A DNA stretch of 64,000 bases. Source: Niebla homalea (taxonomy: Eukaryota; Ascomycota; Lecanoromycetes; Lecanorales; Ramalinaceae). Positions 10,862-20,009 of this stretch are shown piece by piece; positions within the stretch are counted from its first letter, which is position 1; every line of letters begins with the position of its first letter. The stretch spans positions 1,550,001-1,614,000 of the forward strand of contig JAHGAU010000001.1 of assembly GCA_019925105.1 (NCBI GenBank). The letters are read 5' to 3'. Under the pieces are notes generated by a model. The model was not told where the DNA came from and ran no database searches. It saw only the letters and a list, made by a program, of their open reading frames with translations. The position numbers and the translations under genes are program-made.

Positions 10862-11036
10862 TCGCCTACAAGCTTCTGTTGGAAAGACCACGTAGGTGAC
10901 TTATTCTTCCTCTACTTGAAGTCATTTTCCTATTAGTAGATTCTCCTCTCCTTTGTCAATAAGGTATGAGATGCATTCGCTAAGCCACACCAACCAAAGA
11001 CCCAACTTTAAAATGATTGCTTGTCTGTAGAGTTGA

Positions 11037-11895
11037 ATGACAATGAACGAAGCTGACTCTGGCGCATTAGGGAAAGAGAGACATTTTAGCAATCTTGAGA
11101 ATCTTTACCCAAGCGCTCGTGCTACCGACTCATCACGCCGTGGAGCCGGTGCAGTACATGCGCAACATCTTGGTGTTTGGCAGACCTAGCGTTCGTTTTT
11201 CGAGCGTTCAGTTGCGACCTTTGGACAACTGCATTGATTCGTCTTTTACTCTCAGCATCTCACAAAGAGTCTCATGTCAAAGAAGCAAGGAAAGGCAAGG
11301 ATGTGGAACTACTTCGAGATGAACTTCTGCAACAGATTTCATTCTCGGGCCGTCGTCTTTTTAAGTCTCTTCGTCTGCATGACACAGGCAGCCACTATTC
11401 GGACAAACACAACGTAATCTTACCCAAAGATTTGTCGTTCGTTGAGACGCTAATCAAGGGCTTGAAAGGAATCTTAGCTCTCCATACACTGTCAGGCCAC
11501 GTCTTTATGTTGGACATGAATTGGATTTCAACTCTATTACCCTGAAAATCACCTCTGTCGGAGAAAGATCCATTCCTGCATGGAACTTCTACGGCTGCAT
11601 TGTCGATGCATTCGCAGAAATTCAGTCACAAGACGTGTACGATTTGTTTCCTGATTCTTGGGATTGCAACATTCGCAATGTTCGAATGACTTTGAACGTG
11701 GAGGTTGGAGCTGAACTCACTGACGGCGACATGGGGTACCTACTTCGGGCCCTGGACGAGACGATGGAGGACTTCATCGTTCCCAGCGTGAACTTTGATG
11801 TACTCAGCCTTTCAGACCAAGGGAGATTGGCAAGTGGAGCCATGGAATATGGCAATGTAGCACACTCGATATCACAGCAAATATCAACGACCTAA
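11037..11895 (+). CDS. Hypothetical locus in several open blocks (intron or frameshift unresolved)
   Basis: Three plus-strand blocks look coding but lie in different frames. An ATG at 11037 opens a 50-codon polar block ending at 11189. A second frame up to 11545 carries 'KGKDVELLRDELLQQISF' and 'ILPKDLSFVETLIKGLKGI'. A third, open from about 11445 to 11895, carries 'YVGHELDFNSITLKI', 'DVYDLFPDSWDCNIRNVRMT' and 'LTDGDMGYLLRALDETMEDF'. I cannot find a clean donor/acceptor pair around 11450-11520, so the break could be an intron, a sequence error or a disabling frameshift. No family is recognised. Confidence 0.35.
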
Positions 11896-12023
11896 GCCGA
11901 TGCTATTTTGACATCCTGACACCCCCACGCAGCTCCACTTCATCCATTGATCGTGACACACTGGGAACTGTATCTAGCGCAGATTTTCTGTTCATTTCCA
12001 AGTGAAGCTCATCTCGTCATTGA

Positions 12024-12342
12024 TTAAACGATGGTTTCCAACTCTCTCGCGTATCCTATCGTGTTCTCAATGACTTGCCCGCTTGTGACCAAGATCTCCT
12101 TTTCGGAGCGAGCTTCTTCTCCATGCTGGAAGGGGAACCAGATCCTGCCATCTTTGACTATCCATCCCCTTGATTGCGCAAATTGCACCACCCCGCCCTC
12201 GCTTTCCAGGAAAAGTAGGTTCTTCGCGTTCGGTATTGGTAGTGAAGGATACGCCTTCTCCGAGCAGGAGGCGATCTCGGCACGTATCGTACCTATCAGG
12301 ACCTTGGATTTTGTTCAGCATTGTTATCCAGAACAGCGCGGG

Positions 12343-12375
<33 letters not shown>

Positions 12376-12937
12376 GAATTAAACAGACCTCACTGAATAC
12401 CCCAAACTCTTCAGATGGCACGCCTTCTCTGCCCACAGCTTTCCAAACGCGATCATAGCTGCCTTCCATTAACCACCTCTCCAGCTTGACGGGATATCCT
12501 ATAAACTTGTCCTCCTCCAGACCCTTGCCCTCTCCACCCCCCAACTCCGTCTCTAACCCTTCCAGTACAGTGTGAAATTCGGCATAGTCACCCTTGGTCA
12601 ATAGCAATAGCAAGTATAGCCCCGTGACCTTGCTTCTTTGGCCTTCACCTTCTGGAGAGTAAGCGGACGGCGGGAGCTCGTAGAAAGGCAGGAGCTGTTG
12701 GAAGTAGCGGGTGAAGGCATCTGGATTCTGGAGCCGGATCGAGAGGAGCGCGCCCGTCTCCAGCGTCGCGCGCGCGAGGTGGAGTACCTGTGGAGAGGTC
12801 GAAGCGGTGGGAAGCAGGGCGTTGAGTTGAAGGAGCTGGCGCTTGGCTTTGGAAAGTAGAGATGAAATCTGATTTGGGGAAGGCGGAGGCGTGGACTGTA
12901 GATGCCGAAGAGTGGAAGCGAGCTCAGAGGTTGACAT
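12024..12937 (-). CDS. RPN12: 26S proteasome regulatory lid subunit Rpn12
   Basis: Two exons, 12937-12389 and 12302-12024, give 275 aa, close to yeast Rpn12 (274). The start is the ATG at 12937 (MSTSELASTLR). The N-terminal helical-repeat part leads into the PCI/CSN8-like region; after the junction the protein reads 'IRAEIASCSEKAYPSLPI', 'NAKNLLFLESEGGVVQFA' and 'RGWIVKDGRIWFP', which are strongly Rpn12-like. The 86-nt intron carries a (GA)n microsatellite and ends in AAG (CCAAG|G). Using the nearby TAG instead breaks the frame. Rpn12 is the last subunit to join the lid before it docks on the base. The gene is divergent from the Reb1-like gene, with about 260 bp between starts. Confidence 0.92.
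12342..12370. repeat. (GA)n microsatellite inside the RPN12 intron
   Basis: About 29 nt of uninterrupted GA dinucleotide on the plus strand, read as a CT tract in the RPN12 transcript. It lies between the donor at 12388 and the branch region. It acts as an extended polypyrimidine stretch near the 5' splice site and is likely length-polymorphic. Confidence 0.9.
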
Positions 12938-13200
12938 TTTATACGACGGGGTGGGAGGGAGTCGTGATGATGTTGCAGGATCGAAATGGTAGATTGTGAG
13001 CGACAAAACAAGTCACGTCAAGATGTCGACCTGATAATGCCTCTTATTTTGCAATTGGCCCAGTGTCAGATGTTTTGCAAAGATGCCGAGTTTCAGCCGC
13101 AAGGACCGTGAATTTATGCAACGTGAAAGTTCACCATCGCTACCCGTCACTCCCAATCGTTATCATAATTTCTGACCAAGACCCTCGGACCCTTGTGGAG

Positions 13201-16098
13201 ATGGTCAGAGCAGGCGCTCGACACAATCGTGAACATGATATGGGCCAGATCTCCTCGCAGCTCGCACAGGCAGAGCCCGCTGATCATGTTGCTACCAAGA
13301 GAGCAACGGGCAAGGGCAAACGAAAGAGGAGAAAGCAAGAGGAGCCCCGAGAGGAGCCCCAAGAGGAGGTGGCATTGGAGGAGCAAGTCCTGAATCAGGA
13401 ACGTGAGAGTGCGCAAGCCTTGATTCAGTTGGCGCAAGGAAGTAGTGCACAAGCTGGAGCTCCACAACATGGAGGTGGCTCTCCCGTCACCCCGGTCGGA
13501 AATTCTCGTCACTCTCGCCATCGCTATGGTCCCGACATGACATCTCAAGACATTCTCTCCCAGGAGCTTAGTAGTGAAGGGCGAACGACAAAAAGACTCA
13601 AGACTAGGTCGAAAAAGAAGAAGACCAGGGACGCTTTGCGATCAGAAGTACAGAGTGCCCTCTACCAAGACGAACCTTCAACCCCTGCAGCTCAAAGGGC
13701 TACCACTCCCATTGAAGAGCTTTCCCTTCCCTGGCAGCAGACTTCACATCCCCTGGACGATGTTTCTACGGATGCAGATGTTGAGGAGATTGCCGAGGGG
13801 ACGCAAGACGTGCATCAGTCGGAAAAGGCTCGCAATGAGATCCCTGAAACATCACCTGCGCGGTCAGAGTTGCACTTATCAGAGGCGCAAGCCAACCCCT
13901 TTGAGCTGCCACCATACTCAGCATCCCAACGTCAGAGGGCCTTAGAGGAATCAGGACATAGGAATACGTCAACTAGAAAACGTAAAAGAGTCACTGAGAG
14001 GGATGCGAACCCATCAGCCGCCAATGCGATTGCAGAAACATGGCCGCAAGTACCTTTGAAATACTCAAAGCCCCAGCAAGACGAGAGAAGCGCCGGTGAA
14101 GAAAACGTGCAAGCCGGACTGGATGGTCTCCCTCTGGAGATTCAACATGGATCCATTGACGGTGCTAACGCGGAGGATCTTGAGATGGCTATAGATCCTG
14201 CTTTAAGTAATATGGGAGCATCGGCGCTGAATACCAAATCACCCGTCGAGAATGGACAGCTTCCTAAGAGAAGACGTGCATCCGGACCTAAAAAGGCCGG
14301 CAAAAAAAGACGCATGGGCGACAAAGCTGGAACCATTCATGAACCAGTCGTGGACGATGATGAGGTACCATACTATAGCCCATACGCTGGCCATCACAAT
14401 CAACTTCACCCGCAAAGCGCCACATTTCCTGTTGATCAAGACTTCGAACGCCCGCCCTCTATTCGTACAAAAATTTCCCAATCTAGGAATGGTGTTCCAG
14501 AGAAAAAAAACCCTTCACAGTCAAAACAGGTACAAGACATGGATCCTAAGCGACGCAAGCAGGAGATCAGTAATGCCAAGGGCCATCTAGGTCCCAAAGA
14601 ATATGCCTTGGTGGAAGCCTATCGTGACAATTACTGTCGAGACCACGGCATAGGCCACCGCGACTTCAATGCACTTATTCAAACCCAACTACGTGGCAAT
14701 TCTAATGTCAAAGCCATGTTTGCTGATTTCCAAGAAATGTTCCCTACTCAGCAGGTCACCTATATTCAACGTGCATTGAGACGAAAATTTCACAACTTCT
14801 CAGCCCGTGGAACATGGACAGCAGAGGAGGATGACGAGCTCAAGAATGCCGTCGCCGAAAAGGGGATGTCGTGGAAGGCTGTGGGTGAGATGATCGAGAG
14901 ATATCCTGAAGACTGCCGCGACCGTTGGCGAAATTATCTCACTCGCGAAAATCGTGTCACGGATCAGTGGACAGAGGCGGAAGTCCTGAATCTTGCAAGT
15001 GCAATCTACGATTGTGTGCAAACAATGAAGGTCGAACGGCGCCAAAGCAAAGAGGCCAAGTTTGGCCACGATGCTCCTTACTCGGACGATGAATGGGATG
15101 AAGATGTAGCGCCTCTGAAGCTTCTCAACTGGCAAGCTGTGAGCGATCGAATGGGTTCTCATGGCGGCACCAGGTCTCGTTTGCAATGTAGCGGGAAATG
15201 GGGGAAGTTCGGGGACGAGGAGCGCGAGCGCCTTCTGAGAAATGTACGCACTTCTCAACAGCCTCAAAATTTGCAGGGGCAGGCGGATGGAAATCTCAAC
15301 CCATCTGGTTGGCGAATGAAGAAGGCGTCGAAGAAGGTAGCTAATATGCTCCCTGGTGACCGCTACGACTTGCTGCAATTGCTTCTGCACAGTGGTGCTC
15401 TGAGCGAGGGCAACATTCCGTGGAGAAGTCTAGGCGAGCCGTGGTGGCAGGAAAGATGGACTGTTACTGACCGAAAAGCCGCCTGGTTGATGATGAAGTT
15501 GGAACTGCCAGACTCAGAAAACATGGACTACCGCGACGTTGTCTACAACCTCATGAATCCATTATTGCAACAAGACCTTAGTCAAAGGTGGGATTCGACA
15601 AACTACAAAACTACGCCTGACCCACGCTCTGGTCGACCGAAGCCGGGAAAAGTGGGCAAGAAGACGGAGCAGGGGAAAGGAAAGAGGAAGCGGAAGAGGA
15701 AGAGCCAAAGCAAGGTAGACTCTACTGACAGCGAGAGTGAGCTTTTCTTATCCAGCGACCGACCAGAGCCAATACCCAATGGCCAACCAACACAAGGCAA
15801 CGAGAGCAGCGATGGTGGTGGTGACCCTTCTTATCAGCCTCATTCCCACCAGCCTACCAGTGGAGAGGGTGTAGCATCAAGCTCGCGCTATGGCTTTGAT
15901 CCTCGTCTTACGCAGGACAAGCGGCAACCAGCTGGGAGCGATGCAGACGGAGACAATAACGTTGATGGAGATATGGACTCACTCTTCGAGGACGGAGAGG
16001 AGCAGGATGGAGACTCTTATCAGAAGACCGCATATCATGATGCGAGGGTTGCTCCCGATCTTGCCAGGCGGGTCCTCAGTCTGCAGGACGTGGAATGA
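13201..16098 (+). CDS. Reb1/TTF-I-like Myb DNA-binding protein
   Basis: Single long exon; the first in-frame ATG is at 13201 (965 aa), while the frame is open back to 13063 without an ATG. Residues 1-490 are acidic/basic low complexity with several Lys/Arg clusters usable as nuclear signals. The Myb region begins near residue 537: 'RGTWTAEEDDELKNAVAEKG' with 'SWKAVGEMI' and 'CRDRWRNYL', then a second, split repeat ('DQWTEAEVLNLASAI' to 'NWQAVSDRM' and 'RSRLQCSGKWGKF'). This arrangement is that of fungal Reb1 and animal TTF-I, which bind rDNA terminators and Pol II promoters. The C-terminal 200 residues are disordered and acidic. A separate ATG at 13083 opens a 30-codon basic frame that could be a uORF or an unrecognised first exon. 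Confidence 0.8.
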   Translation: MVRAGARHNREHDMGQISSQLAQAEPADHVATKRATGKGKRKRRKQEEPREEPQEEVALEEQVLNQERESAQALIQLAQGSSAQAGAPQHGGGSPVTPVGNSRHSRHRYGPDMTSQDILSQELSSEGRTTKRLKTRSKKKKTRDALRSEVQSALYQDEPSTPAAQRATTPIEELSLPWQQTSHPLDDVSTDADVEEIAEGTQDVHQSEKARNEIPETSPARSELHLSEAQANPFELPPYSASQRQRALEESGHRNTSTRKRKRVTERDANPSAANAIAETWPQVPLKYSKPQQDERSAGEENVQAGLDGLPLEIQHGSIDGANAEDLEMAIDPALSNMGASALNTKSPVENGQLPKRRRASGPKKAGKKRRMGDKAGTIHEPVVDDDEVPYYSPYAGHHNQLHPQSATFPVDQDFERPPSIRTKISQSRNGVPEKKNPSQSKQVQDMDPKRRKQEISNAKGHLGPKEYALVEAYRDNYCRDHGIGHRDFNALIQTQLRGNSNVKAMFADFQEMFPTQQVTYIQRALRRKFHNFSARGTWTAEEDDELKNAVAEKGMSWKAVGEMIERYPEDCRDRWRNYLTRENRVTDQWTEAEVLNLASAIYDCVQTMKVERRQSKEAKFGHDAPYSDDEWDEDVAPLKLLNWQAVSDRMGSHGGTRSRLQCSGKWGKFGDEERERLLRNVRTSQQPQNLQGQADGNLNPSGWRMKKASKKVANMLPGDRYDLLQLLLHSGALSEGNIPWRSLGEPWWQERWTVTDRKAAWLMMKLELPDSENMDYRDVVYNLMNPLLQQDLSQRWDSTNYKTTPDPRSGRPKPGKVGKKTEQGKGKRKRKRKSQSKVDSTDSESELFLSSDRPEPIPNGQPTQGNESSDGGGDPSYQPHSHQPTSGEGVASSSRYGFDPRLTQDKRQPAGSDADGDNNVDGDMDSLFEDGEEQDGDSYQKTAYHDARVAPDLARRVLSLQDVE

Positions 16099-16345
16099 GT
16101 ATGATGCAAATGTTGTATACGTTACAAGTTTCGCCTCAGCACCGTCGTGAAGCACTGTAAGGAGCCCGACTACGAGCGCAAATATCAGCATCGACGAGTG
16201 TCATGAATGCTTGTATATCTATACAACGTGTTTACACAGTCGAGTCTATTTCTGTCCGAGCAAAGCTGTAGAAGCTTTGGGTTAGTAGCGCATCATGCTG
16301 AATTGGCCTTGGTCGCCCAAGAAGATTCTGTTTTCTGCTTTGGTT

Positions 16346-17728
16346 TTATTTCTTGCGCTTCGTCGTCTTAACGCACATCTCTATTAGCCCGTCTTTCGCT
16401 TCGCATTCGGGAAAGCTCCGAATGGCGTCGACAGCCTTGTCTGCATACCCCTGAGCTAGCGCCCTTGTCTGCTCCAACCCATCGCTCCTCAGAACCAGAT
16501 CCCGGGCCATCTGGACATCCCCCTCCCTGCTGAACTTCCTCCCCACCAGTTCCCCCAGCTGCTGGTTCTGCTTCCAGGCGAACAGCAACGGGGCCGTGGC
16601 CAACCCCAATTCCAGATCCGCGCCCGACGGCTTCCCCAATGCCCTGCTCCCAGGGCTGGCGGAGTAATCCAGCATATCATCCACCAGCTGGAACGCCAAC
16701 CCCAAATTCCTCCCGTACGAATATGCCGCCTCCACCACCTCGGGCGCGCTCTGGCCCAGCAGCGCCGCCGCGCGACACGATTTGCTGATGAGACTGGCCG
16801 ATTTCAGGTAGGTCTTCTGCAGGTAATATGCCAGCGCCTCATCCGTGAAGATCGGATGCCTCTCATCCAGTGCCGTGTTCTTCAGCTGCATGAACTCCCC
16901 CTCCACCAGGTTCGCAATCACACTCGCCAGCAGCTCAATCACCTCGGCGTCCCGCAGGCGGGCCAACGCCACCGAGGCGCGGCCGAGGAGGAAGTCGCCC
17001 GCCAGCACGGCCATCTTGTTGCCGAAATTGATGTTGGCGGAAGGGGCGGAGCGCCGCGTCTGGGAGGTGTCGATCACGTCGTCGTGGAGGAGGGAGGCCG
17101 TGTGGATCAGCTCGGTTATTTCCGCAAGGCGGCGTTGGGAGGGGAGGATGGAGGAGTAGTCCGACTGGGAAGATGTTGAGGATGGCGAGAGAGGATCGGT
17201 GGTGGGGGCCGACGGATTGACGTCCGAGAGAATGGCAAGAGGGGATATGGGGTCATCTATGGGGGTCGATCGGTCTGCGTGATGGGAAATTTCCTGTCGA
17301 GGCGACTTTGCGGCATTGGAGGTCGCGCGGGACATTAGGAGCACGAGCAGGGGTCGTATGTGCTTCCCTTCCGATGTGGTGTAGTACTTGGCGACGGTAT
17401 CCAGTATGGGATGCCCTGATCCCAGCAGTTGCCGTATGTTCTTGGTGAGGAACTTCATCTCCTTCCCGACAATCCTCAACGGGTCTACCGCAATGCCGGC
17501 TAGCCTTTGATCTTGACTTGTCTGGCCATTGAGGATGGTCTGGGCCGTACTGACTGCCTGCGCCCATGACGATTGATCTCTTCGCCTTACGGTGCGACTC
17601 GATCGAAGTGCAGCAGCTTCGCCAATGATATTGCCTCTGCATCTCGCACAAACATAGGTCGAGGATCTCTGTGGTGGGCGCAAGATTGACTGAGGGTTCC
17701 TCTTCAAGGATGCCAGAGAAACACTCAT
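16346..17728 (-). CDS. COQ1: Polyprenyl diphosphate synthase for ubiquinone side chain (Coq1)
   Basis: Single-exon ORF of 460 aa from an ATG. The Arg/Ser-rich N terminus with few acidic residues (about 1-60) is a mitochondrial targeting sequence. Trans-prenyltransferase motifs follow in order: 'GKHIRPLLVLL' near 121, the first aspartate-rich motif DDVID at 216-220, 'GDFLLGRA' near 244, 'KTYLKSASLISKSCRAAALL' near 305, and the second motif DDMLD at 350-354 with 'GKPSGADLELGLATAPLLFA'. The enzyme elongates prenyl diphosphate with IPP for coenzyme Q. An insertion at about 140-195, rich in Ser and Pro, interrupts the fold, as is usual in filamentous fungi. It is transcribed divergently from VMA12. 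Confidence 0.93.
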   Translation of the reverse strand: MSVSLASLKRNPQSILRPPQRSSTYVCARCRGNIIGEAAALRSSRTVRRRDQSSWAQAVSTAQTILNGQTSQDQRLAGIAVDPLRIVGKEMKFLTKNIRQLLGSGHPILDTVAKYYTTSEGKHIRPLLVLLMSRATSNAAKSPRQEISHHADRSTPIDDPISPLAILSDVNPSAPTTDPLSPSSTSSQSDYSSILPSQRRLAEITELIHTASLLHDDVIDTSQTRRSAPSANINFGNKMAVLAGDFLLGRASVALARLRDAEVIELLASVIANLVEGEFMQLKNTALDERHPIFTDEALAYYLQKTYLKSASLISKSCRAAALLGQSAPEVVEAAYSYGRNLGLAFQLVDDMLDYSASPGSRALGKPSGADLELGLATAPLLFAWKQNQQLGELVGRKFSREGDVQMARDLVLRSDGLEQTRALAQGYADKAVDAIRSFPECEAKDGLIEMCVKTTKRKK

Positions 17729-18138
17729 TCCAAACCGAAACCCTGATCGGCTGCTAATGACTGAGCAATCGAGACAGGCTGTTGCAGAACACGAGATGAA
17801 GCTCTGAGGGTGTACGATCTGCGTAGGGGTAGATTTTACGGCTGGCTGTAACGAATATCAGCCATTAGTGGCAATACCCATATGCACTGGTTGCTTGGGA
17901 CATGATGCACAATTTCAATTGAAGATTTCATTCAGCTATAGCATTTGTAGCCCACTCATAGGGCTTTCCATCAAGACATCCCCAGAATGTCCTGGCAGTC
18001 CGAGGTAGATAAAAAAAGATCTTGAGAGTCGATGCCGCTAGGCCCAGTCAAGTTAGGCTGGCTGGGCAGTTTCAAAGCTCAGAAAGGTTCATCCATCCAT
18101 GATAGTGACATGACTGTGCTTTGACGACATGATGCATC
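17729..18138. promoter_or_regulatory. Divergent promoter between COQ1 and VMA12
   Basis: A 410-bp region between two start codons transcribed away from each other. No ORF, RNA or clear repeat is seen. It must carry both promoters; I could not assign individual factor sites. Confidence 0.6.
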
Positions 18139-19013
18139 ATGGTGCTCCTCACTATGACGCAAGCCATGGTGGAGGCGGCCAAATATGTGCGAGAGACTCA
18201 TCCGAGGACTTTGGATGAGCATGACGTTGTGACTGCAGACCTATGCCTTGACCATCCCAAGGTTGGCATTGCCATTTCTCATGATCAAGTCGTCGATCTG
18301 GCAAGGAGACTGAAAGCACTCTCAAAAGGCTCTAGTGATGGTCGTCAGGAAAACATGCCCTCCTGTAGTCTCGACCGTCTATTGCGAGGGGCTCGAATTT
18401 ACGTTGAGCCTCCCAAACCAAAAGCAGAATCGGTCCGTCATGCTGTGACAATTTAGAGGACGATGCTGATACCGAACAGTCCTCCGAATATAACGAGCTG
18501 ATGGCCCGCCTGCGTCGTGATGAGGAAGCTAGAGCTTACGAACGGATGGTCAATCCTCCCCTGCGCTCCGAAACGTTCGCCCAACGCTTTCCATCGTCCC
18601 AGCACGCGCATCTATTTCCAACCACAGAACAGGACATTGGAGATGACGACGAAGTGACGTACGCGGATATCAACCGCCAAATGGCTCTCATCGTCAATAT
18701 TATCATCTCGATCGTCGCCTGCAGTGCCGCTCTTTGGTTGGCTGCTCGTCATTGGAGCACACCCTCAAGACTTGGTCTCAGTATGGGAGGCAGCACGATG
18801 ATCGGTGTAGCCGAAGTGGTGGTATATGCAGGGTATTTGAAGAGAGTCAAAGAAGCCAAAACCAAGGGCAAGAAAGAGGTCGAAGTCAAAGAGATTATCA
18901 AGACGTGGATCATTGGGAGCGAAAAGGAGGATTCAGCGAGGGATATCTCGATGCCAATCACAAGCAAATTGGATGACGGCGAGGTCCGACGAAGAAAGGC
19001 GACCAGGAAATGA
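18139..19013 (+). CDS. VMA12: V-ATPase assembly factor Vma12/TMEM199-like
   Basis: Two exons, 18139-18432 and 18480-19013, give 275 aa. The 47-nt intron has donor GTCCGT, a CTGAT branch and acceptor CAG; both sides are phase 0 and restore 'SSEYNELMARLRRDEEARAYERM', typed here as the start of the conserved Vma12 block. Two membrane segments follow: 'MALIVNIIISIVACSAALWL' and 'MGGSTMIGVAEVVVYAGYL'. The tail is basic and ends in 'RRRKATRK', a possible ER-retention type signal. Vma12 works with Vma21/Vma22 in the ER to assemble the V0 sector of the vacuolar ATPase. Without splicing the frame stops 22 nt after the donor, so the intron is well supported. Confidence 0.88.
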
Positions 19014-19155
19014 AGTTTGGCAGATGGCTCGTCCTATCATCTCAGCAGAGCGCATCGATCTAATCACCCAATTCTCCAATTGCCTACCGTGGTTCCAACA
19101 CAAGCGACAAGCCATGTTGAGCGACCAATTCAGCAATCCGAACTTCTGTTGGGTC

Positions 19156-19196
19156 CTGATCGAGTAATGGTTACTCGATCTGTATTACTCGATCAG
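19156..19196. repeat. Perfect 13-bp inverted repeat with nested palindrome
   Basis: CTGATCGAGTAAT at 19156-19168 is mirrored exactly by its complement at 19184-19196. Between them lies another half-site, so that GAGTAA and TTACTC flank TGG (19162-19176). The core ATTACTCGAT recurs at 19540-19549. It sits about 140 bp after the VMA12 stop. It could be a terminator-like hairpin, an operator array or a transposon end. Confidence 0.7.
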
Positions 19197-20009
19197 AACT
19201 CCTAGCTTAAAGTCAACGAAACTTTGGCTAATCTTCATCCTCGTGGATTTCACAGCAAGAAAGACGATGACGAGAGTATGGTTCATCTCTACATCCAGCG
19301 AGAGGATGCAAGGACGCTTGAAGAGGAGCAAGTCCTACGCTTATACCATGCGAACGCATCATCTCATACTCATACTCTCATGGCGGACAAATCTCCGAGT
19401 CAGGCAAGTCTCCACGTGACCTCAAGCGCGATTTCTCTTATCTTTGCAGCTTACCCGTGGTGCCGCTACCGTCCTTAGTGGATATTCTGAACCACAGACT
19501 CTACAACATAAAGAATTCTGCCTATCCCGAGACCGGAATTACTCGATAACAATACCCTGTTGGCTGTTGCACGTCCCCACCGCTGATAACGCCAGATGCG
19601 TAGCCCCTTTCCTCGAGTAAGATGGCTGGAGACTTGTGTCTCATGATCGGTACTGCAATTGGTTGACTGGCCTTTGGCTGAAGCGCAATGTCGGGGCCTT
19701 CTTTGGATCTCCCAGATCATAACATTTCTCTCGTCGCACACGCTATGATCAAACGAGCTTGAAAAATCTGGGGAAAGAAGCTTACAAAGAGAAGATGTAC
19801 CTACGAGTTTGTACGACTTGCTTTTGCTCTCGCTCGCTCTTTGTCTTTATCATTGAACACTCCTCTTCTGCTGACTCCCTCCTTCTCTAAGGGTTTGCTA
19901 CTGTCTACAGGTCTGAATTACTTTCACGCCGACCGCCAAGCGTACTTCCCTACAGTCTTACTCCTTTTTCATATCGTCACATTCTCTATAGCATAGCACG
20001 TGTTTTGAT
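19197..20009. promoter_or_regulatory. Upstream region of the allantoinase gene with GATA sites
   Basis: No convincing gene. Four GATA-factor type cores are visible: TTATC at 19438-19442 (AGATAA on the minus strand), GATAA at 19547-19551 and 19585-19589, and TTATC at 19847-19851. Nitrogen-regulatory GATA factors (AreA/Nit2) act on allantoin-use genes in ascomycetes, so AreA-type control is plausible but inferred. The last 200 bp is pyrimidine-rich, as common just before fungal start codons. Confidence 0.45.

Noticed and set aside
16845..17179. Plus-strand ORFs opposite COQ1
   Set aside because: Antisense of GC-rich coding sequence; COQ1 motifs are unambiguous on the minus strand.
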